Below, in pieces: positions 7,149 to 9,963 of a stretch of DNA of 9,963 nucleotides. A program made the translations under genes and the position numbers. Below the pieces are notes generated by a model. It saw nothing but the letters and a program-made list of their open reading frames with translations, was not told the DNA's origin and did no database searches. The DNA lies in NCBI GenBank assembly GCA_024640445.1, contig JAHEEZ010000121.1, positions 1 to 9,963 of the forward strand, read 5' to 3'. Positions within the stretch are counted from its first letter, which is position 1, and the number at the start of each line of letters is the position of its first letter. The stretch comes from Acidobacteriota bacterium. GTDB taxonomy: Bacteria > Acidobacteriota > Blastocatellia > Pyrinomonadales > Pyrinomonadaceae.

Positions 7149-7197
7149 AATGGTGAATGGTGAATCGTTAATAGTGAATCGTAAATGGTGAATGGTG
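7149..7197 (+). repeat. Heptamer array, left arm of locus 3
   Basis: Seven consecutive 7-bp units of consensus AATGGTG without any insertion or deletion; variants are AATCGTT, AATAGTG and AATCGTA in the middle. Bases 7152-7197 are complementary to 7376-7421 at 44 of 46 positions, so this and the right array could form one very long stem. Two further units of the same type (AATGGCA, AATCGTA) occur at 7256-7269, between the two direct repeats. The array begins 20 bp after the phosphomannomutase stop. Confidence 0.9.
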
Positions 7198-7206
7198 GAC
7201 GGACCG

Positions 7207-7238
7207 GGAGTGTCTGAAGCCCGACCGTCAGGGAGGGC
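7207..7238 (+). repeat. 32-bp direct repeat, copy A
   Basis: It begins GGAGTGTCTGAAG and ends with CAGGGAGGGC, and matches 7281-7312 at 30 of 32 positions (differences at 7212 and 7222), with a 74-bp offset. It lies inside the loop of the heptamer inverted repeat. The repeat ends show GCCC/GGGC pairing, so a small hairpin is possible. No coding or known family assignment. Confidence 0.8.
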
Positions 7239-7280
7239 GCGATACGTGGGGCGTGAATGGCAAATCGTAAATAAGCCCCA

Positions 7281-7312
7281 GGAGTTTCTGAAGCCTGACC
7301 GTCAGGGAGGGC
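7281..7312 (+). repeat. 32-bp direct repeat, copy B
   Basis: Second copy of the element at 7207-7238. Here the centre is the near-perfect palindrome CCTGAC-C-GTCAGG (7295-7307), which the C-to-T difference restores; copy A carries one mismatch in that stem. Sequence after the copies diverges at once, so the repeated unit seems to end at about 32 bp. Confidence 0.8.
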
Positions 7313-7356
7313 TCCCGCGAGCCTTCAAGAATGAAAGATACTCTTGGAGAGCTATC

Positions 7357-7461
7357 CCATTCACCATTAACAATTCACCATTCACCATTCACGATTCACT
7401 ATTAACAATTCACCATTCACCATTCACCAACCACCATTCACGATTCACGATTCACGATTAA
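7357..7461 (+). repeat. Heptamer array, right arm of locus 3
   Basis: Fifteen consecutive 7-bp units of consensus CCATTCA (reverse complement of the left-arm unit), 105 bp with no break in phase. Variation is by substitution only (CGATTCA, CAATTCA, CTATTAA, CCAACCA). A higher-order period is visible: a 27-bp segment at 7366-7392 recurs exactly at 7401-7427, five units (35 bp) later. Stop codons in several frames and the low complexity argue against a coding role. Confidence 0.9.
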
Positions 7462-7622
7462 GAGGCACCTGGAATCCTTGCTTTCCTGTACATCCTGTTT
7501 CTTTCCGCTCTGCTCCGGTGAGAGTCCTTCCTTCCCAAGATTGGACCTGTTTCCTCCTTGCTGTATATTCGTTAATTGATGTTGGGCCCGAAACCGATCA
7601 TTATTAGCATTAACCGGGACGA
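7462..7622. other. Non-coding pyrimidine-rich stretch with CCTGT motifs
   Basis: No credible gene is visible. From about 7475 to 7563 the plus strand is strongly pyrimidine-rich, with CCTGT at 7485, 7494 and 7546 and two occurrences of CCTTGCT (7476, 7556). TTGATG (7576-7581) and CATTAT (7599-7604) are spaced 17 bp and could be a weak promoter for the terminated segment that follows. No tRNA, T-box (no TGGxACCGCG element) or other recognisable RNA was found. Confidence 0.4.
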
Positions 7623-7653
7623 TTCGCCGTGACAATGGAGCGGCGGAGTTTTT
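7623..7653 (+). terminator. Intrinsic terminator 1 upstream of ileS
   Basis: TTCGCCG (7623-7629) pairs with CGGCGGA (7641-7647), a 7-bp stem with one G-T wobble and an 11-nt loop, followed after one base by TTTTT (7649-7653). It is oriented for plus-strand transcription and is the first of two adjacent terminators. Confidence 0.6.
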
Positions 7654-7657
7654 CATA

Positions 7658-7690
7658 AGGTCCCAAGTCAACAACGGCTTGGGGCTTTTT
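7658..7690 (+). terminator. Intrinsic terminator 2 upstream of ileS
   Basis: AGGTCCCAAG (7658-7667) pairs with CTTGGGGCTT (7678-7687) over 10 bp with two wobble pairs and a 10-nt loop, running into a T-tract (7686-7690). It works on the plus strand only; the other side has no T-tract. With terminator 1 it would insulate ileS from upstream transcription, since the ileS promoter candidate lies just after it. Confidence 0.7.
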
Positions 7691-7694
7691 CATT

Positions 7695-7722
7695 TAGACA
7701 TAGGGCCGATATCATTTATGAT
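7695..7722 (+). promoter_or_regulatory. Sigma-70-type promoter candidate for ileS
   Basis: TAGACA (7695-7700, 5 of 6 match to TTGACA) and TATGAT (7717-7722, 5 of 6 match to TATAAT) are separated by 16 bp in AT-rich DNA. The predicted start is near 7729, giving a leader of about 24 nt before the ileS ATG. It begins 5 bp after terminator 2. Confidence 0.65.
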
Positions 7723-7752
7723 TTACAATTCGACCCTTTACGGCATTCAAGT

Positions 7753-9963
7753 ATGAACGAGCCACTTAAACTCAAGGACACCATAAATCTCCCGAGAACC
7801 GACTTCTCGCAGAAGGCGAACCTCGCCCAATCGGAACCGGCGCGGCTTAAGCACTGGGGTGAGACAGACCTGTACGGCAAGATCCGCGAATCGCGGAAGA
7901 ACTCCGGCAAATTCATTCTGCACGACGGCCCGCCGTACGCTAACGACAACATCCATATCGGCACGGCGCTGAACAAGATACTTAAAGACTTCATCGTGAA
8001 GGCGGCGACGATGCGTGGATTTGACGCGCCGTACGTGCCGGGTTACGACTGCCATGGGCTGCCGATCGAAAAGTATGTCGAAAAGGCTTTATCCGCAAAA
8101 GGAAAGAACAAGAACGACCTGCCGGTGGGAACGTTCCGAAGGATCTGCCGCGAGCACGCCGCCAAGGCGCTCAAGGAACAGACTTCAGATTTTCAGCGGC
8201 TGGGCGTACTCGGCGAGTGGGATAACCCTTACCTGACGATGTCGAACGAGTACGAGTCGGAAACGGCAAGGCTTTTCGGCACGTTCCTCGAGCGGGGATA
8301 CGTTTATAAGGGCGCAAGACCTGTCTATTGGTGCGTACACGACCAGACGGCTCTGGCGGAAGCGGAGGTCGAATATCGCGAACACACATCGCCCTCGATC
8401 TACGTCAAATTCCCTTTGGCCTCGGATCCCGCGAAAATCGATCCGGCTCTCGCCGGTAAGAATGTCTTCGTCGTCGTTTGGACCACGACTCCATGGACGC
8501 TGCCCGCAAACCTGGGTATCACCGTCCATCCGGCGTTCGATTATTCGGCGATCGAGACAGACGGCGAGGTATTCATCGTCGCGACCGAACTGGTCAAAAA
8601 CTTCGCAGAAACCTGCGGCATCGACGATTACGATCAGATCGCGGTGTTCAAGGGCGAGAAGCTGAACAATCTGGAAGCGCGTCATCCATGGATAGACCGC
8701 GCTTCGATAATAATGAACGGCGAGCACGTGACGCTCGGCGGAGAATCCGACGCGGAGACCCAGCTCGACGTGAGCGACGCCCGAGAACGTTCGCAAACGG
8801 CGGGAGCCGGGACGGGATGCGTTCACACAGCACCCGGCCACGGCCACGACGACTTTATCATCGGCAGGGAATATGGGCTTGAGGTCTATTGCCCAGTCGA
8901 TAATGGCGGGCATTTCACCGAAGAGGTCGAGCATTTTGCAGGAATGCAGGTCTTCGAAGCGAATGAGAAGATCGTCGAGTTCCTTCGAGGAACGGGAATG
9001 CTTGTATTCACGGAAGACTACGGCCACCGTTATCCGCACTGCTGGCGCTGCAAGAATCCTGTGATCTTCCGGGCCACTCCCCAGTGGTTCATCTCTATGG
9101 ACGCGGACGCGCAAACCGGACTTCCGGTGTCGCTTCGCGCGAACGCGCTTGAGCACATCAAGGATGTGAAGTGGCATCCTTCGTGGGGCGAGGGCCGGAT
9201 GGAGAACATGCTGAAAGGACGTCCTGACTGGTGCGTTTCGCGGCAGCGTTCGTGGGGAGTCCCGATACCTGTCTTTTATTGCTCGGGCTGCGAAGAGGCG
9301 GTCGCCGATTCTGAGATCGTCGCAAAGGTCGCCGACATTTTCGCCGAAGAGACGTCAGACGCGTGGTACAACCGCGAAGCCTCGGAACTGCTTCCGGAAG
9401 GCTTCAAGTGCTCCGAATGCGGCGGGTCGGAATTCACAAAGGAAACCGACATCCTCGACGTCTGGTTCGATTCAGGTTCGTCCTGCGTTGCAGTTCTGGG
9501 CACGCGTGACAATCTGCATTACCCGGCCGAGGTTTACATCGAAGGCGGTGACCAGTACCGCGGATGGTTCAATTCCTCGCTTATGTGCGGTCTCGCGAAG
9601 CACGACATCGCGCCTTACAAGGCGGTCCTGACGCACGGCTGGGTCGTCGACGGCGAGGGGAAGAAGCAGAGCAAGTCGCTCGGCAACGTAACATCACCGA
9701 AAGAAGTGATCGCAAAATCGGGAGCCGAGATCCTGAGGCTTTGGGCGGCGGCGGTCGATTACACCGAAGACGTACGCTGTTCCGACGAGATTCTTTTACG
9801 GGTCGTGGACGCGTACCGCAAGTTCAGAAACACGCTTCGCTACGGGCTGGGAAATCTCGACGGATTTGATCCGTCGCGCGATGCGGTACCGTTCGAGGAA
9901 CTGCTTGAGATCGACCGATGGGCGCTTGCGCGCCTGGATCGCGTGATCGCGAAGGTGTCGGAC
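7753..9963 (+). CDS. ileS: Isoleucyl-tRNA synthetase, 3' truncated by the window end
   Basis: The frame is open from ATG 7753 to the last base, 737 codons; family proteins are about 900-1000 residues, so the end of the anticodon-binding region and any C-terminal zinc module lie outside. It charges tRNA-Ile with isoleucine in the cytoplasm. The class I signature is DGPPYANDNIHIGTALNK (58-75), with HIGT in place of HIGH; the second is KQSKS (638-642) in the KMSKS position. The CP1 editing domain is present (VVWTTTPWTLPANLGI; GTGCVHTAPGHGHDDF with H358 and D367), as are ILDVWFDSGSS and YIEGGDQYRGWFNSSL, which separate IleRS from ValRS and LeuRS. A Cys-x2-Cys pair (CSGC and CSEC) precedes DILDVWFDSG and may bind zinc. 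The ATG has no clear Shine-Dalgarno; the N-terminus LPRTDFSQKANLAQSEP fits the family start. Promoter and terminators precede it at 7623-7722. Confidence 0.98.
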   Translation, partial: MNEPLKLKDTINLPRTDFSQKANLAQSEPARLKHWGETDLYGKIRESRKNSGKFILHDGPPYANDNIHIGTALNKILKDFIVKAATMRGFDAPYVPGYDCHGLPIEKYVEKALSAKGKNKNDLPVGTFRRICREHAAKALKEQTSDFQRLGVLGEWDNPYLTMSNEYESETARLFGTFLERGYVYKGARPVYWCVHDQTALAEAEVEYREHTSPSIYVKFPLASDPAKIDPALAGKNVFVVVWTTTPWTLPANLGITVHPAFDYSAIETDGEVFIVATELVKNFAETCGIDDYDQIAVFKGEKLNNLEARHPWIDRASIIMNGEHVTLGGESDAETQLDVSDARERSQTAGAGTGCVHTAPGHGHDDFIIGREYGLEVYCPVDNGGHFTEEVEHFAGMQVFEANEKIVEFLRGTGMLVFTEDYGHRYPHCWRCKNPVIFRATPQWFISMDADAQTGLPVSLRANALEHIKDVKWHPSWGEGRMENMLKGRPDWCVSRQRSWGVPIPVFYCSGCEEAVADSEIVAKVADIFAEETSDAWYNREASELLPEGFKCSECGGSEFTKETDILDVWFDSGSSCVAVLGTRDNLHYPAEVYIEGGDQYRGWFNSSLMCGLAKHDIAPYKAVLTHGWVVDGEGKKQSKSLGNVTSPKEVIAKSGAEILRLWAAAVDYTEDVRCSDEILLRVVDAYRKFRNTLRYGLGNLDGFDPSRDAVPFEELLEIDRWALARLDRVIAKVSD

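Noticed and set aside
7149..7461. CRISPR array
   Set aside because: The repeat unit is 7 bp with no spacers, the two arms are inverted, and no cas genes are nearby.
7149..7461. MITE or insertion sequence with terminal inverted repeats
   Set aside because: The arms are internally repetitive, of unequal length, and I see no target-site duplication at the edges; there is no transposase. Kept as a repeat of unknown type.
7192..7674. Short open frames over the heptamer arrays (89 codons plus strand, 78 codons minus strand)
   Set aside because: The first is the translation of repeats; the second spans both terminators and part of the array. Neither has a ribosome site or recognisable sequence.
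7462..7752. T-box or other tRNA-sensing leader for ileS
   Set aside because: There is no T-box consensus and no recognisable specifier stem, and the best promoter lies downstream of both terminators.
7924..7977. HIGT instead of HIGH in IleRS as a sign of inactivity
   Set aside because: HIGT occurs in bona fide bacterial IleRS proteins as far as I recall, and all other catalytic and editing motifs are intact.
8185..9177. 330-codon open frame on the minus strand inside ileS
   Set aside because: It lies wholly antisense to an unmistakable IleRS frame, has no family signature, and is explained by codon bias leaving few stops in the opposite frame.

Overview
The window most resembles an Acidobacteriota chromosome, probably a Blastocatellia/Pyrinomonadales-type lineage. 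The main clue is a pair of secreted von Willebrand factor A (vWFA) proteins of the type described as the VWFA-related Acidobacterial domain family. The GC-leaning coding sequence, frequent weak Shine-Dalgarno sites and repeat-rich intergenic DNA fit but do not prove this. The placement is inference, since there is no rRNA marker.

Layout. (1) 1-1602 (+): C-terminal part of a glycogen debranching enzyme, cut by the window start. (2) 1587-1708: a 7-bp-periodic inverted repeat that overlaps the end of that gene. (3) 1744-3386 (+): a tandem-domain universal stress protein overlapping by one base a VIT1/CCC1-type iron/manganese transporter, a two-gene stress/metal operon. (4) 3394-5515 (-): two tandem secreted vWFA proteins, convergent with the transporter and read leftward from a good extended -10 promoter near 5601-5609. 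(5) 5516-5772: divergent intergenic region with that promoter, a leader hairpin, two heptamer units and a GC-rich palindrome. (6) 5773-7128 (+): phosphomannomutase/phosphoglucomutase. (7) 7129-7752: a 624-bp non-coding region with a long heptamer inverted repeat enclosing two near-identical 32-bp direct repeats, then a pyrimidine-rich stretch, tandem intrinsic terminators and a strong-looking promoter. (8) 7753-9963 (+): isoleucyl-tRNA synthetase, cut by the window end.

The genes are mostly housekeeping: glycogen and hexose-phosphate metabolism, stress and metal homeostasis, and translation. I found no defence, secretion, biosynthetic or mobile gene system. The unusual content is the non-coding repeat family. 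Three loci carry 7-bp-periodic arrays built around GTGA plus three bases (GTGATGA, GTGAGCA, GTGAATG). Two of these loci are arranged as facing copies whose unit variants are mirrored, and one array supplies a stop codon.
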